From the NCBI RefSeq assembly GCF_011393335.1, contig NZ_CP049865.1:1054001-1118000 (forward strand): 64,000 nt of DNA, read 5' to 3'. This stretch comes from Propioniciclava coleopterorum. Its GTDB lineage: Bacteria > Actinomycetota > Actinomycetes > Propionibacteriales > Propionibacteriaceae. Every line of letters begins with the position of its first letter. The stretch's first letter is position 1. Made by a program: the position numbers and the translations under genes. The notes beneath the pieces were generated by a model. The model worked only from the letters and a program-made list of their open reading frames with translations, searched no databases and had not been told where the DNA came from. Positions 8,459-17,079 of this stretch are shown piece after piece.

Positions 8459-8999
8459 AGCCGCACACCTGTTCGGCGCGCTGGACCGGATGCGCGCCAC
8501 CTTCCGCTGGAAGGCCGACGGGCTGGACGCCGACGGGCTGGCGTTCCGGCTCCCCAGTTCGGAACTGAGCCTCGGCGGCCTGCTCAAGCACCTGGCCGCC
8601 TGCGAGGTCTACCGGTTCGGCTGGGACGTGGACGGCTCGCGTCCGGACTCGCCCTTCGACGAGGAGGGCCACGGTCACCAGTGGGCCCTGGACTCCGCCG
8701 CGGAGGACCCGCCGCAGGAGCAGTACGCGCTCTACGACGGCGCGGTGGCCCGCGCCCGGGAGCGCGCGCGGGCGGCGCTGGCGTCCGGCGGGCTGGACCA
8801 GCGGGTCGCGCTCAGCGACCAGTGGGGCGAGACCGTCTCCCTGCGCCGCCTCGTCTTCGACCTGCTGGAGGAGTACGGCCGCCACACCGGGCACGCCGAC
8901 CTGCTGCGGGAGGCCGTGGACGGCCGCGTCGGCGAGGACCCGCCGCCGGACTGGGCCATCCCGGCCGCCTGGGCGGACGCGCCGCGCACCGTGTCCTGA
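8418..8999 (+). CDS. DinB/mycothiol-transferase-fold protein (DUF664-like)
   Basis: 193-aa protein of the DinB four-helix superfamily, which in actinobacteria includes bacillithiol- and mycothiol-dependent transferases and the DUF664 group. Features seen are an N-terminal helix with a LFGALDRMRATFRWK-type pattern, SLGGLLKHLAACEVYRF containing the first metal-ligand-type histidine, and a C-terminal EEYGRHTGHADLLREAVDG block with the HxxxH pair typical of the fold. The reaction and partner thiol are unknown. Mycothiol-linked genes at 12.7-14.4 kb are consistent with a thiol-related role, but this is inference. Confidence 0.75.
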   Translation: MNDPTWEPPLAGDEAAHLFGALDRMRATFRWKADGLDADGLAFRLPSSELSLGGLLKHLAACEVYRFGWDVDGSRPDSPFDEEGHGHQWALDSAAEDPPQEQYALYDGAVARARERARAALASGGLDQRVALSDQWGETVSLRRLVFDLLEEYGRHTGHADLLREAVDGRVGEDPPPDWAIPAAWADAPRTVS

Positions 9000-9003
9000 G
9001 GCG

Positions 9004-10077
9004 TCACAGCCGGACGATCCGGCGGTGCACGTAGTACCCGGTCGCGAGGTTCTCCCCCAGCCTCGGGTCGGCCCACGAGCGGTGGAACGTCGACAGCGGG
9101 ACGGTCTGGTGGAACCACCCGACGTCGTCGTGCAGCGAGCCTCCTCCGTCCCCGCCCTTGGCGAGCGCGGGGTCGGCGGTCACCTCCTGCTTGAACTGGT
9201 CCCACGCGATCTGGACACCCATCCGGTTCGGCTCGATGAGCACGTCCGGCTCGCTGCCGTAGCCGTAGGTGGTGTCGCCCGGGTCGGCGTCCCCCCAGCG
9301 GAACAGCGTCCGCGAGCCGCCGCCGCACAGGTACTCCCACTCGTCCTCGGTCGGCAGCGCGAACCCGTCCGCGGCCAGCGCGTCCACGAGCTCGGGATGG
9401 GTCGTCTCCTCCTCCCAGAAGACCTCCAAGTCACCGGACGGGCGTCGGCGCAGCTCCACGACCCCCACCAGGCGCGCCGACCCGTTGCCTTCGATCGGGC
9501 CCAACCGCTCGATCGCGGCGAGGGCCTGCCGGGCATGCTCGGCGTCGAGCGTGTGCTCGCCGGTGGCGTCGTCGTAGGTGCCGAGGCGGCGGCGTCCGAT
9601 CGGGCGCGGCACGCGCTCGACCAGCATCGGCCCGATCTCTGCCCGGCGGGCCGGCGACAGGTTCTGCGCCAGGCGCGCCCCGTAGGCGTCCAGGGTGAAC
9701 GCGTCGGCCAGTTCGGGGTCGGCGTCCGGCTCCGCGGCGAGGACGGCGACCCGGTCCCGGAGCCAGGCCAGCAGCATCGGGTCGGTGTCGGGGGACGCCT
9801 CCGCGTCCGCCAGCCATCGGCGGTGGCCCTCCAGCGGGTGCCGGATCCCGAACAGGTCGGCCTCGATCCCCGCCACCACGTGGGCGGGCATGCCGGCGTA
9901 GACGCTGCGTCTCGGCTCGGTCCAGCCCAGTTCGACCTCGCCGCCGGGGACCAGGACGAACTCGGCGCCGAAGCCGCGGAACAGGGCGAGCGCGGGGCCG
10001 GGCTCGCGTCCCGGCGGCGCGTCGTGGCAGCGGAGCTCTCCGAGAGGCTCGAAGTCCGGGGGTGTCGGCCGCGTCAT
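9004..10077 (-). CDS. Formylglycine-generating-enzyme-like (SUMF1 superfamily) protein
   Basis: 357 aa. The C-terminal half carries the FGE-sulfatase fold hallmark LPTEDEWEY (residues 241-249) followed by a WGD element at 261-263, as in sulfatase-modifying factors and EgtB/hercynine-type C-terminal domains. The N-terminal 200 residues are not the usual FGE sequence, and I do not recognise them. The copper-binding cysteine pair of true FGE is not evident; only C251 lies nearby. No sulfatase gene is in the window. It may be a structural FGE-fold protein rather than an active enzyme. The ATG at 10077 has a CACACT hexamer 6 nt upstream and no Shine-Dalgarno. Confidence 0.7.
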   Translation of the reverse strand: MTRPTPPDFEPLGELRCHDAPPGREPGPALALFRGFGAEFVLVPGGEVELGWTEPRRSVYAGMPAHVVAGIEADLFGIRHPLEGHRRWLADAEASPDTDPMLLAWLRDRVAVLAAEPDADPELADAFTLDAYGARLAQNLSPARRAEIGPMLVERVPRPIGRRRLGTYDDATGEHTLDAEHARQALAAIERLGPIEGNGSARLVGVVELRRRPSGDLEVFWEEETTHPELVDALAADGFALPTEDEWEYLCGGGSRTLFRWGDADPGDTTYGYGSEPDVLIEPNRMGVQIAWDQFKQEVTADPALAKGGDGGGSLHDDVGWFHQTVPLSTFHRSWADPRLGENLATGYYVHRRIVRL

Positions 10078-10133
10078 GCCACGAGTGTGGTCCGCACGGA
10101 CTCCCTGGCGCCTGGCGTCCAGCCCGCGGGCGT

Positions 10134-11177
10134 TCAGCCGGGCAGTGCGATGATCGTGATCCCCGGGGCGGCGGCGGGCCCGCCCATCGCGGCCAGCGCG
10201 GCTCCGGCGTCGTCGAGCCCCAGCCGGGCGCCGATGAGCCGGTGCGGGGCCAGCGTGCCGTCCTCGATGAGGGCGAGCATCGCGGGGTACTCGTGCGCGG
10301 CCATCCCGTGCGACCCGTGGAGCTCGAGTTCGCGCGCGATGACGCGGTCCATCGGCAGCGGCGACGTGGCGTCGGCGCCCAGCAGCAACCCGACCTGCAC
10401 GTGCCGGCCCCTCCGCCGCAGGCACCGCACCGAGGCCACGGCGGTCTCCGGGCGGCCGAGGGCGTCGATCGAGACGTGGGCCCCGCCGTCGGTGAGCGCC
10501 ACGACGGACGCCGCCACGTCGTCGTCCCGGCTCGCGTCGATCACGGCGGCGGCGCCCAGATCGGACGCCAGCGCCAGCGCCGCAGCGGACACGTCGATCG
10601 CGACGACGCGGGCACCGAGCGCCGCGCCGATCATCACCGCGGACAGCCCCACGCCGCCGCACCCGTGCACCACGAGCCAGTCGCCCGGACCGACCCGGCC
10701 GTGGACCGAGAGCGCCCGGAACGCGGTGGCGAACCGGCAGCCCAGCGAGGCCGCCGTCGCGAAGTCCAGCGCATCGGGCAGCGCGACCAGGTTGACGTCG
10801 GCGGCGTCGATCGCCACCCGCTCGGCGAACGACCCCGGGCCCGTGAAGCCGGGCTGGGTCTGGTGCGGGCAGACCTGCTGCTCGCCGCGCGCGCAGTATT
10901 CGCAGCGTCCGCACCCGCAGACGAAGGGCGCCGTGACCCGGTCGCCGACGGACCACCGCGTCACTCCGGCCCCGACCTCGTCGACGACGCCCGCGAACTC
11001 GTGGCCGGGGATGTGCGGCAGGGCGACGGGGTCGTGGCCCCGCCACGCGTGCCAGTCCGAGCGGCAGACCCCGGTCGCCCGCACCGCGACGACCACGCCG
11101 TCGGGCGGGCACACCGGATCGGGGACCTCCCGCACGGTCGGGAGCTGATCGGTGTGGTCATACACGACGGCCTTCAC
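10134..11177 (-). CDS. Zinc-dependent alcohol dehydrogenase (MDR superfamily)
   Basis: 347-aa medium-chain dehydrogenase. Catalytic zinc ligands C38 and H59-E60 and the structural zinc cysteines C89, C92, C95 and C103 are all present, and a [11 protein letters not shown] Rossmann loop binds NAD(P). It resembles the alcohol dehydrogenases annotated as zinc-binding dehydrogenase or AdhA in actinobacteria. The substrate alcohol is unknown. The GTG start is at 11177. It is transcribed toward the FGE-like gene with a 56-nt gap, so the two may be co-transcribed. Confidence 0.85.
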   Translation of the reverse strand: MKAVVYDHTDQLPTVREVPDPVCPPDGVVVAVRATGVCRSDWHAWRGHDPVALPHIPGHEFAGVVDEVGAGVTRWSVGDRVTAPFVCGCGRCEYCARGEQQVCPHQTQPGFTGPGSFAERVAIDAADVNLVALPDALDFATAASLGCRFATAFRALSVHGRVGPGDWLVVHGCGGVGLSAVMIGAALGARVVAIDVSAAALALASDLGAAAVIDASRDDDVAASVVALTDGGAHVSIDALGRPETAVASVRCLRRRGRHVQVGLLLGADATSPLPMDRVIARELELHGSHGMAAHEYPAMLALIEDGTLAPHRLIGARLGLDDAGAALAAMGGPAAAPGITIIALPG

Positions 11178-11319
11178 CCGCAGCAGTCTGGCCGACGCGG
11201 CCGTCCCCGGCGAGCCCCCGGGCCGGCGCCGGCGGTGACGACGACCGGGGCCGGGTCACCCGCGGCGATGGGCGTCCGGGGGCTGGGCGGCGTCGGAGCG
11301 GCGTGGCACAGTGTGGGGC

Positions 11320-11607
11320 ATGTGCCGCAACATCCGACCGCTGTTCAACTTCGAGCCGCCCGCGTACCCCGACGAGGTGCACGACGCGGCGCTGCAGTTC
11401 GTCCGCAAGATCTCCGGAATGAACAAGCCCTCGATCGCCAACCAGGCCGCGTTCGACGAGGCCGTCGCCGAGATCGAGGCGGCGACGCAGAAGCTCATCG
11501 CGTCGCTGACCACCTCGGCCGAGCCGAAGGACCGCGAGGTCGAGCGCGAGAAGGCGCGCGCCCGCAACGCCGCCCGCTTCCCGACGCCCGACGCCGCGTC
11601 CGCCTGA
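11320..11607 (+). CDS. DUF2277 family protein
   Basis: 95-aa protein that begins MCRNIRPLFNFEPPA, the invariant opening of the DUF2277 family, which is common in actinobacteria and of unknown function. The rest is helical, with a VRKISG block and a charged C-terminal tail. I start at ATG 11320 because the family begins with MCRNI, although GTG 11311 is in frame upstream. The start is divergent from the alcohol dehydrogenase. No Shine-Dalgarno is present, and a CACAGT hexamer lies 7 nt before the ATG. Confidence 0.85.
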   Translation: MCRNIRPLFNFEPPAYPDEVHDAALQFVRKISGMNKPSIANQAAFDEAVAEIEAATQKLIASLTTSAEPKDREVEREKARARNAARFPTPDAASA

Positions 11608-11617
11608 GCGCGGACGC

Positions 11618-12343
11618 GTGGTTCGACGCGACCCGCCGGCCCCCGACGCGCCGGGGCGTGACACGGAGCCGGCGGCCGGCGCGACCGAGCGCGGCGCCCG
11701 ACCCGGGGCGGACGCGACGGGCCCGGCCACGCCCCGCGCGCGCGTGCCCGTGCCGGACCTCGATCAGCGCGCGCACCTGGTGGCGCCGGGGCTGATCGGC
11801 TGCGAGCTGTGGGTGGACGGCGTCGGGGTGCGGATCGTGGAGGTGGAGGCCTACGAGGGGCCCGACGACCCCGCCTCCCACGCCTGGCGGGGCCAGACCC
11901 CCCGGAACGCCGCGATGTTCGGCCCGTCCGGACACCTGTACGTTTACCAGATGCACGGACACTTCTGCTGCAACGTCGTCTGCGGACCCCCGGGCACCGC
12001 GCACGGGGTCCTCATCCGCGCCGGCGAGGTCATCGAGGGCCTCGACGCGGCCCGGGAGCGGCGCGTCGGCGTCCGGGACGCGCAGTTGGCGCGCGGCCCC
12101 GGCAACCTCACCCGGACGCTCGGCATCACCCGGGCCGACAACGCCACCCCACTGCTGACCGGGGGCCGCGTCCGACTCCTCCCCGGCGAGCGCACCGCGG
12201 CCGTCGCGGCCGGCCCGCGCGTCAACGTGTCGCGCGCCCACGACCGGCCGTGGCGGTTCGTGGATCCCGCCTCGGGCTCGGTCTCCGCGTTCAAGTGGCA
12301 CCCCGCCACCCGGACGCCGAAAGCCGACCCTGCCCCGGCCTAG
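11618..12343 (+). CDS. DNA-3-methyladenine glycosylase, AAG/MPG family
   Basis: Base-excision repair enzyme that removes alkylated and deaminated purines. The AAG-fold core starts at about residue 45 and shows EVEAYEG (with the catalytic Glu), HAWRG, the intercalating-loop region YVYQMHGHFCCNVV and GPGNLTRTLGI. The first 40 residues are Pro/Ala/Arg-rich and lack family similarity, so translation may really start at a later GTG near 11740. The gene follows DUF2277 by 10 nt. Confidence 0.88.
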   Translation: MVRRDPPAPDAPGRDTEPAAGATERGARPGADATGPATPRARVPVPDLDQRAHLVAPGLIGCELWVDGVGVRIVEVEAYEGPDDPASHAWRGQTPRNAAMFGPSGHLYVYQMHGHFCCNVVCGPPGTAHGVLIRAGEVIEGLDAARERRVGVRDAQLARGPGNLTRTLGITRADNATPLLTGGRVRLLPGERTAAVAAGPRVNVSRAHDRPWRFVDPASGSVSAFKWHPATRTPKADPAPA

Positions 12344-12445
12344 CCGGGCCGCCTGGACGCGTTCGTCGACGACACCGCCGACCACCCCGCCGGACGCCGC
12401 CGCCGGCGAGATGCGTCCGCGTTGCCCGCCGCGGTCCCCCGTTCG

Positions 12446-12451
12446 TAGGGT
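12446..12451 (+). promoter_or_regulatory. Putative -10 of leaderless small ORF
   Basis: TAGGGT ends exactly 6 nt before GTG 12458, and no Shine-Dalgarno is present. The spacing supports the 64-aa frame downstream as a real gene. Confidence 0.45.
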
Positions 12452-12457
12452 GACGGG

Positions 12458-12652
12458 GTGGAGGATCCCTTCGACTGGCAGGTCACCGCGTCCGGCGCGG
12501 TCCGCGTGAGCCGCGGCGGCCGGGGCGTCGCGGTCATCGGCGGCCGCGACGCCCAACGCCTGCTGGCGCGGCTGGGGCGCGACGACGCGACGGACCAGCT
12601 CCTGCTGGCGAAGGCGACCGGCAACTACAAGCGCGGCAACGAGCGCCGCTGA
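12458..12652 (+). CDS. Small conserved-type hypothetical protein, 64 aa
   Basis: Not recognised. The protein begins MEDPFDWQVTASGAVRVSRGG and has one predicted alpha/beta unit (VRVSRGGRGVAVIGG) and a helix (DAQRLLARL) before a basic tail, KATGNYKRGNERR. The composition is ordinary for a small cytosolic protein. Support for coding comes from a leaderless-type promoter spacing and from its stop, which lies in the stem of a convergent hairpin. Similar 60-70-aa proteins often sit beside AAG genes in actinobacteria, but I cannot verify this here. Confidence 0.55.
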   Translation: MEDPFDWQVTASGAVRVSRGGRGVAVIGGRDAQRLLARLGRDDATDQLLLAKATGNYKRGNERR

Positions 12653-12705
12653 CCGTCGGGCCGCCGTGCGCGTCACCGCCGCGGCCCGCGGGGGCGGACG
12701 GTCAG
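12649..12705. terminator. Bidirectional hairpin between convergent genes
   Basis: CTGACCGTC (12649-12657) pairs with GACGGTCAG (12697-12705), and an inner GGGCCGC/GCGGCCC pair (12658-12664 / 12681-12687) extends it. The outer arms contain the stop codons of both flanking genes. Confidence 0.5.
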
Positions 12706-13331
12706 TGCCCCCGCTCGAGCCACTCGGCCAGGTGCGGACGCTCCTCCCCGATGGTCGTCGAGTCGCCGTGCCCGGTGTGCACGACCACGTCGTCGCCCAG
12801 CGGGAACAGCCGGGTGGTGATCGAGTCGATGATGGTGTCGAACGAGCTGAACGAGCGGCCGGTCGCTCCGGGGCCGCCGCTGAAGAGCGTGTCTCCGGAG
12901 AACACCACCCCGAGCTCGGGCGCGACCAGGCAGACCGCGCCGGGCGAGTGGCCCGGCGTGTGGAGCACCTGCAGGGTCGTGCCGCCGACCTCGATCGTCT
13001 GGCCGTCCGACAGCGCGGCGTCGGGCGCGCGGTCGGGGTGGACGTCGTCCCACAGCATCCGGTCGTCGGGGTGCAGCCACACCGGCGCGCCGAGGCGCCG
13101 AGCGAGCTCGGGCGCGACCCGGATGTGGTCGTCGTGCCCGTGGGTGCAGACGATCGCGAGCACGTTCCGGTCGCCGACGACCTCGGCGATGGCGTCCACG
13201 TCGTGCGGGGCGTCGATCACGATGCAGGACTCGTCGTCGCCGACCACCCAGACGTTGTTGTCGACGTCCCAGGCGCCGCCGTCCAGGCTGAAGGTGCCCG
13301 AGGTGACCGTGTGGTCGATCCGCGCGTTCAC
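12702..13331 (-). CDS. MBL-fold metallo-hydrolase paired with mycothiol dehydrogenase
   Basis: 209-aa glyoxalase-II-like hydrolase with the metal motif THGHDDH (HxHxDH at 64-69), a later HTPGHSPG histidine and FSGDTLF for the bridging Asp. These proteins hydrolyse thioesters or lactones. The GTG start at 13331 overlaps the stop of the upstream S-(hydroxymethyl)mycothiol dehydrogenase by 4 nt, so the two are translated together. By context it probably hydrolyses the S-formylmycothiol product, releasing formate and regenerating mycothiol. This is an inference shared with similar actinobacterial pairs. Confidence 0.88.
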   Translation of the reverse strand: MNARIDHTVTSGTFSLDGGAWDVDNNVWVVGDDESCIVIDAPHDVDAIAEVVGDRNVLAIVCTHGHDDHIRVAPELARRLGAPVWLHPDDRMLWDDVHPDRAPDAALSDGQTIEVGGTTLQVLHTPGHSPGAVCLVAPELGVVFSGDTLFSGGPGATGRSFSSFDTIIDSITTRLFPLGDDVVVHTGHGDSTTIGEERPHLAEWLERGH

Positions 13332-14413
13332 CAGACCACCACCGACCGCAGCACGTCGCCGGCGTTCATCTTGTCGAACGCGGCCTCGACGTCGCCCAGC
13401 CCGATCCGCTCGCTGACGAAGCCGTCCAGGTCGAACCGGCCCTGACGGTAGAGGTCGACGAGCATCGGGAAGTCCCGCTCCGGCAGGCAGTCCCCGTACC
13501 AGGACGACTTGAGCGCCCCGCCCCGCCCGAACACCTCCGCGAGCGGCAGTTCGACCGTGGCCGTCGGGTTCGGGACCCCGACCAGCACCACGGTGCCGGC
13601 CAGGTCGCGCATCTCGAAGGCCTGCCGGTACGTCTCCGGGCGCCCCACCGCGTCCACGACGACGTCGGCGCCGTTGCCGCCGGTGAGCTCCTGCACGGCC
13701 GCCACCGGGTCCTGCTGCGCCGAGTTCACGGTGTGCGTCGCGCCGAAGCGCTTCGCCTGGTCGAGCTTGCGGTCGTCGATGTCGATCGCGATGATCGTGG
13801 ACGCCCCCGCCAGCTGGGCACCGGCGATCGCGGCGTCCCCGACGCCGCCGCAGCCGATGACGGCCGCCGAGTCGCCCCGGGTCACCCCGCCCGTGTTCAC
13901 CATCGCGCCGAAGCCGGCCATGATGCCGCAGCCCAGCAGGCCCGCGGCCGCCGGGTCGGCGTCCGGGTCGACCTTGGTGCACTGGCCGGCCGCGACGAGG
14001 GTCTTGTCGGCGAACGCCCCGATCCCCAGCGCCGGGCTGAGCTCGGTGCCGTCGGTGAGCGTCATCTTCTGGGTGGCGTTGTGGGTGGCGAAGCAGTACC
14101 AGGGCTTGCCCTTGCGGCAGGCCCGGCACTCGCCGCACACGGCCCGCCAGTTCAGGACGACGAAGTCGCCCGGCTGCACGTGCGTGACGCCCTCCCCGAC
14201 GGCCTCGACGACGCCGGCCGCCTCGTGGCCCAGCAGGAACGGGAAGTCGTCGTTGATGCCGCCCTCGCGGTAGTGCAGGTCGGTGTGGCACACGCCGCAC
14301 GCCTGGATCGCGACCACCGCCTCGCCGGGACCGGGATCGGGGATCACGATGTCGACCACCTCGACGGGGGCCTTCGCGGAGCGGGCGATGACGCCCTTCA
14401 CGGTCTGGGGCAT
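13328..14413 (-). CDS. S-(hydroxymethyl)mycothiol dehydrogenase
   Basis: NAD-dependent MDR-family dehydrogenase, 361 aa, that oxidises the formaldehyde-mycothiol adduct. It is also credited with S-nitrosomycothiol reductase activity (MscR/AdhE2 family). Catalytic zinc ligands C42 and H63-E64, and structural cysteines C93, C96, C99 and C107, are present, as is the [16 protein letters not shown] nucleotide loop. The near-complete match to the family pattern ([27 protein letters not shown]) makes the call firm. It heads a two-gene operon with the MBL hydrolase for formaldehyde detoxification and implies that the organism makes mycothiol. Confidence 0.9.
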   Translation of the reverse strand: MPQTVKGVIARSAKAPVEVVDIVIPDPGPGEAVVAIQACGVCHTDLHYREGGINDDFPFLLGHEAAGVVEAVGEGVTHVQPGDFVVLNWRAVCGECRACRKGKPWYCFATHNATQKMTLTDGTELSPALGIGAFADKTLVAAGQCTKVDPDADPAAAGLLGCGIMAGFGAMVNTGGVTRGDSAAVIGCGGVGDAAIAGAQLAGASTIIAIDIDDRKLDQAKRFGATHTVNSAQQDPVAAVQELTGGNGADVVVDAVGRPETYRQAFEMRDLAGTVVLVGVPNPTATVELPLAEVFGRGGALKSSWYGDCLPERDFPMLVDLYRQGRFDLDGFVSERIGLGDVEAAFDKMNAGDVLRSVVVW

Positions 14414-14467
14414 TGCTGTCCTTCCTCGATGAAGCGCTGAACCCCGATCCTAGGTGGGCATGACGGC

Positions 14468-14501
14468 GTCCGGCCAGGGTGGGTCCACGGCCCGGCCGGA
14501 C
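14468..14501 (-). terminator. Hairpin downstream of the DUF2207 gene
   Basis: GTCCGGCC (14468-14475) and GGCCGGAC (14494-14501) form an 8-bp stem with further GC pairing inside. It lies 10 nt beyond the stop of the DUF2207 gene and before mscR. Confidence 0.5.
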
Positions 14502-14510
14502 ACCCGCGCG

Positions 14511-16313
14511 TCACCAGCCGCCGCCACCGCCGCCGCCGAAGCCGCCGCCGCCGGAGAACCCCGAACCGCCCGACGTGGCGGACGTCGCGGTGTTCGCGGC
14601 CACCGAGCTCACCATGGAGGCCCCGATCTGGCTGGTCAGGCTGTTCATCGCGGAGGCGAAGTAGAAGCCGTTCATCGGGCCGTAGCCGACGTACCAGTCG
14701 GTGGGCGTGTAGCGGCCCTCCGCCGCCAGTTGCTCGAACACCTTGGCCCAGCGGTCGGCGACGCCGAACACCGTGGCGTAGGGCAGGTAGCGCGAGAACA
14801 CGTCGATGCCCTCCTCGAAGCGGATCTGGTCGGCCTCGGCGGTGGTCAGGTACTGCTTGAACCCGGCCGCCTGCGCCATCACGGCCGAGCCGTCGGCCGA
14901 ACGACCCCGGCCGCCGAACGCCATCACGAGGCCCAGCAGGCCGACCACGGCCAGCGCCAGGCCGGGCAGGCCCCAGCCCACCGTCGCCGCGAGCGCGATG
15001 GTGGCGCCGACGCCGCCCAGCAGGAGCAGGAGTCCGACGACGAACTGCACGGCGCGCTGGCGTCCCAGGTCGGAGCGGAACCAGCCGCGCTTCTTCACCT
15101 CGCCGTCGAGGCGCTCCTTGGCGCCCGTCATCAGGTCGGCGTACTTCTTGTCCTTCAGGTCGTCGGTGGTGACCGAGTCCCCGCTCTGGAAGAGCGTCTT
15201 CATGACGAACCGCTCCGAGCCGGACAGGTCGTCGCGGGCGTCGGCCCGGCGCTGGAAGCGCCAGTCCTTCTTGCCCTCCTGGACGATCTGGAAGTGCCCG
15301 CGGGCGGCCAGATCGAGAATCGTGGCGGTGACGTCGGTGTTGTTGGCCGTGCCGTCCTGCAGGACGCCGATCTCCCCCGGGCCGACGCCCTTCGGCGGGG
15401 TGAACTGGACCGTCACCGGCAGCGGCTTGCTGGTCAGCGTCGTGGCGCCGCCCTGGCCGGGCGCCGGGGCGAGCCCCGGGGTCAGGCCGACGTACACCTC
15501 GTCGCGCCGGCGGCGCAGCCAGCCGCCGACCACGAAGACCAGGCCGGCGAGCGTGACGACCCCGGCGGTGCCGAGCGTCGCCGGATTCGCAGCGAAGGTG
15601 TTGCCCGGGTGGAAGCGCTTCTCGAAGCGCGGAGCGGCGTCGGTGAACGTGCCGGCCGGGAAGCCGGCGACGATCTGCAGTCCGTTGCCGGGCGCGAGAT
15701 CCGGCGCGGAGAAGGTGGCCGTGTCGCCCGCGAACGACGCCTCGCAGGGCTCGGAGAACGAGCGCCCGTAGAAGCAGGCCGTCTGCTGCACCGGCACGGG
15801 CCCGGTGACGGACGCCGACACGTTCGCGATCGGGACCTCCCACTGGGTGCCGATCGCGCTGAAGTTGACCTCGTCGAGCCCGCTGGTCGCGTGGTCGGCG
15901 GCGATGAGGCCGCGCACGGTGTAGCTCAGCGTGTAGCTCCGGACGCCGGTGACCTCCTCGTCCTCATCGCCGATGCGGATCAGCAGCACGCCGTCGTCGC
16001 TCTCGGTGTCGATCTTCGCCGACGCGTTCGGGCTGGAGGCCTGCACCTCGGTGATGTCGATCATCCGCCACACGTCCGGGTCGTTCGCGACCTCCTGGCG
16101 CTCGATGAGGGCGACGATCGGACCGTGGCCCTCCTTGGTGCCGAAGTCGAAGTCGAAGTCGACGCTCACGTGGGCCGTCCCGGTCGGTTCGACCTGGACG
16201 GTGGTGTGGTGGCGGGTGATCTTCCAAGGGTCGGCGGCGCGCGCCGGCGGCGCGAGCAGCACCAGGCTCAGCACGGCCAGCAGGGCGATCAGCGGGCGGG
16301 TCACACGGGACAT
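14511..16313 (-). CDS. DUF2207 membrane protein with glycine-rich tail
   Basis: 600-aa exported membrane protein of the DUF2207 family, function unknown. A Sec signal peptide (residues 1-26, ending PPARAADP) precedes an extracytoplasmic beta-rich domain with VQVEPTGTAHVSVDFDFDF-type repeats. A membrane segment at about 235-255 follows, then a cytoplasmic region and two adjacent membrane helices near 420-470. The C-terminus is a low-complexity tail of Ser and about 20 Gly ending in Trp, a hallmark of this family. It is a single gene, divergent from the F420-reductase homologue. Confidence 0.85.
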   Translation of the reverse strand: MSRVTRPLIALLAVLSLVLLAPPARAADPWKITRHHTTVQVEPTGTAHVSVDFDFDFGTKEGHGPIVALIERQEVANDPDVWRMIDITEVQASSPNASAKIDTESDDGVLLIRIGDEDEEVTGVRSYTLSYTVRGLIAADHATSGLDEVNFSAIGTQWEVPIANVSASVTGPVPVQQTACFYGRSFSEPCEASFAGDTATFSAPDLAPGNGLQIVAGFPAGTFTDAAPRFEKRFHPGNTFAANPATLGTAGVVTLAGLVFVVGGWLRRRRDEVYVGLTPGLAPAPGQGGATTLTSKPLPVTVQFTPPKGVGPGEIGVLQDGTANNTDVTATILDLAARGHFQIVQEGKKDWRFQRRADARDDLSGSERFVMKTLFQSGDSVTTDDLKDKKYADLMTGAKERLDGEVKKRGWFRSDLGRQRAVQFVVGLLLLLGGVGATIALAATVGWGLPGLALAVVGLLGLVMAFGGRGRSADGSAVMAQAAGFKQYLTTAEADQIRFEEGIDVFSRYLPYATVFGVADRWAKVFEQLAAEGRYTPTDWYVGYGPMNGFYFASAMNSLTSQIGASMVSSVAANTATSATSGGSGFSGGGGFGGGGGGGW

Positions 16314-16420
16314 GCACGGGCTCCTGTCATGGGGCAGCTTGCCTCCACGTTAGCCGCGGTGGTCCGGCGCCTCGTCCGTGGGAACCCGGATCCGGCACGG
16401 ATAGTACGGTGGAGGGCGCT

Positions 16421-17062
16421 ATGACGAAACGGTTGGGCATCATCGGCGCCGGCAAGGTCGGCACCACGGTCGGGCGGCTGGCCCTGGCCGCCGGCTGGGA
16501 GGTCCGCATCGCCGTCTCCGGACGCCAACCGCTGCAGGGCCTCATCGTCGAGACGATGCTCCCGGGCGCCCGGCTGCTGCCGGAGGCCCAGGTCGTCGCC
16601 GAGTCCGACATCGTGCTGCTGGCCGTGCCGCTGTCGAAGGTCACCACGCTGGACCTGCCGGGGCTCTCGGGCAAGGTCGTCGTGGACGCCATGAACCACT
16701 GGTACCCCGTCGACGGCGCCCTGGACGACCTCGAGGGGGCCTCCTCCAGCACGGCGTGGGTGTCCGGGCTCAACCCGGCGATGCGCCTGGTGAAGTCGCT
16801 GAACCACCTCGGCTACCACGACATGGAGACCGACGCGCGCCCCCCGGGCGACCCCGACCGGCGCGCCGTCGCCGTGGCGTCCGATGACCCGGAGGCCCGC
16901 GCCCAGGTGGCCGCGCTGCTCGACGACCTCGGCTTCGACCCCGTCGAGTTCGACGCGGGCGCCGCCGGGCACCTCCAGGGCGACAGCCCGGTGTTCGGGC
17001 GCTGGGTGGACGCCGCCGGCCTGCGCGCGGCCATCGAGCGCGCGCGGACCACGGCCGCCTGA
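16421..17062 (+). CDS. F420-dependent NADP reductase-like protein
   Basis: 213-aa Rossmann protein that opens LGIIGAGKVGTTVGRLALAAGW, the dinucleotide fold of the NADPH:F420 oxidoreductase and ProC-like NAD-binding domain family. A VVDAMNHWYP segment matches the F420-reductase group. It could pass hydride between F420 and NADP, but related proteins of unknown substrate exist. The ATG at 16421 is preferred over GTG 16409 because GGAGGG sits directly upstream. The gene converges on livF with 10 nt between them. Confidence 0.75.
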   Translation: MTKRLGIIGAGKVGTTVGRLALAAGWEVRIAVSGRQPLQGLIVETMLPGARLLPEAQVVAESDIVLLAVPLSKVTTLDLPGLSGKVVVDAMNHWYPVDGALDDLEGASSSTAWVSGLNPAMRLVKSLNHLGYHDMETDARPPGDPDRRAVAVASDDPEARAQVAALLDDLGFDPVEFDAGAAGHLQGDSPVFGRWVDAAGLRAAIERARTTAA

Positions 17063-17079
17063 GGCGGGCCGCTCAGGCG
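17056..17079. terminator. Compact bidirectional hairpin holding both stop codons
   Basis: CGCCTGAG (17056-17063) pairs with CTCAGGCG (17072-17079) around an 8-nt loop. The TGA of the F420-reductase-like gene and the TGA of livF both lie in the stem arms. Confidence 0.55.
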
